A DNA stretch of 22,508 nucleotides from an uncultured beta proteobacterium (lineage in GTDB: Bacteria > Pseudomonadota > Gammaproteobacteria > Burkholderiales > SG8-39): contig CAIPUP010000361.1 in assembly GCA_903868285.1 (NCBI GenBank), positions 1-22,508 on the forward strand. The letters run 5' to 3'. Both the position numbers and the translations under genes were made by a program. The notes beneath the pieces were generated by a model. That model saw only the letters and a list, made by a program, of their open reading frames with translations, searched no databases and was not told the DNA's origin. Positions 22,150 through 22,508 of the stretch are shown here, one piece after another (position 1 is the stretch's first letter; each line of letters opens with the position of its first letter).

Positions 22150-22508
22150 GCAGCAACCTTGCCGGCATCGCGCTGGCGCTGACGCGCCTGCAACAGCCCT
22201 TCCAGAAGGCGGCGGGAAGACAGCGGCGTCTCGTTGAACTCGACCCCAAACTCGGCCAGCGCGGCGTTCACCGCATTGAGGATCACGGCTGGCGGCGCAA
22301 TGGCACCACCCTCTCCCACGCCCTTGATGCCATGACGGGTATGCGGCGATGGCGTTTCGGTATGGTCGATACGGATATGCGGCATCTCGGCTGCACCCGG
22401 CAACAGGTAATCGGCATAGGTCGAGGCCAGCGGCTGGGCCGAACTGTCATAGGGCATCTCCTCGAACAGCGCGGTACCTATGCCCTGCACCGCGCCACCG
22501 ATGGTCTG
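22146..22508 (-). CDS. Molybdopterin-binding large subunit of xanthine/CO dehydrogenase family (partial, C-terminal 120 aa)
   Basis: This is the end of the catalytic subunit; its start and most of its length are beyond the window. The first visible residues QTIGGAVQGIGTALFEEMPYD, and then DYLLPGAAEMPHIRIDH, TPSPHTRHGIKGVGEGGAI and a final AAPPAVILNAVNAAL-type segment, are the canonical C-terminus of molybdopterin-binding large subunits. GVGEGG contains the conserved catalytic glutamate (Glu of the GVGE motif). The active-site loop that would separate CO dehydrogenase from other hydroxylases is not included, so the substrate cannot be named. The stop overlaps the FAD subunit start (ATGA). Confidence 0.92.
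   Translation of the reverse strand, partial: QTIGGAVQGIGTALFEEMPYDSSAQPLASTYADYLLPGAAEMPHIRIDHTETPSPHTRHGIKGVGEGGAIAPPAVILNAVNAALAEFGVEFNETPLSSRRLLEGLLQARQRQRDAGKVAA

Noticed and set aside
1..22508. CRISPR arrays, insertion sequences, phage genes and toxin-antitoxin pairs
   Set aside because: No regularly spaced repeats, transposase, integrase or phage structural motif was found in any frame.

Overview
The window looks like chromosomal DNA from a betaproteobacterium, most likely Burkholderiales (Alcaligenaceae/Comamonadaceae-like). The reasons are the high GC content, two Bug-family periplasmic receptors in tandem, an Azotobacter-type seven-iron ferredoxin, a Cox15-type heme A synthase and a CO-dehydrogenase-like molybdenum hydroxylase operon. 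The assignment is by gene content only; there is no rRNA to confirm it.

Layout. 1-420: no supported gene, the 3' flank of a tRNA-Ser(GGA) at 421-511 (minus). 559-6024 (minus): an operon of ABC ATPase, ABC-2 permease, GldG-like auxiliary protein and DUF4340 protein (relatives of GldA/GldF/GldG), followed 56 bp later by a type-2 3-hydroxyacyl-CoA dehydrogenase. 6344-10316 (plus): ferredoxin FdxA, then a 1188-residue flavoprotein that joins a GltD/NfnB-like half to a PyrK/NfnA-like half. 10395-12565 (plus): two Bug receptors. 12607-14747 (minus): a MetE-C-terminal-like methyltransferase whose stop overlaps the start of a gentisate-1,2-dioxygenase-like double cupin. 14894-15970 (plus): heme A synthase. 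15994-16541 (minus): a YciI-like protein and a 39-residue exported Lys/Glu/Ala-rich peptide with its own promoter and terminator. 16792-18805 (plus): a cytosolic-carboxypeptidase-like M14 peptidase overlapping a TauE/SafE (TSUP) permease. 18819-20028 (minus): a SET-domain methyltransferase and a transglutaminase-like protein. 20129-22508 (minus): a molybdenum hydroxylase operon in the order large subunit (C-terminal 120 residues only), FAD subunit, and a [2Fe-2S] subunit fused to a CoxG-like SRPBCC domain; each gene pair overlaps by ATGA.

The most interesting unit is fdxA plus the giant flavoprotein. Motifs for two [4Fe-4S] clusters, two flavins, two dinucleotide sites and one [2Fe-2S] cluster can be read in one chain beside a ferredoxin gene. 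This is the cofactor inventory of the ferredoxin-dependent transhydrogenase NfnAB, here fused in the order NfnB-NfnA behind an unrecognised N-terminal domain of about 250 residues. Whether it bifurcates electrons cannot be decided from sequence. Also worth attention are the Gld-like ABC operon outside Bacteroidetes, the small exported peptide, the cluster of eukaryote-like protein-modifying enzymes (M14 CCP, transglutaminase fold, SET), the methyltransferase-dioxygenase pair and the CoxS-CoxG fusion.
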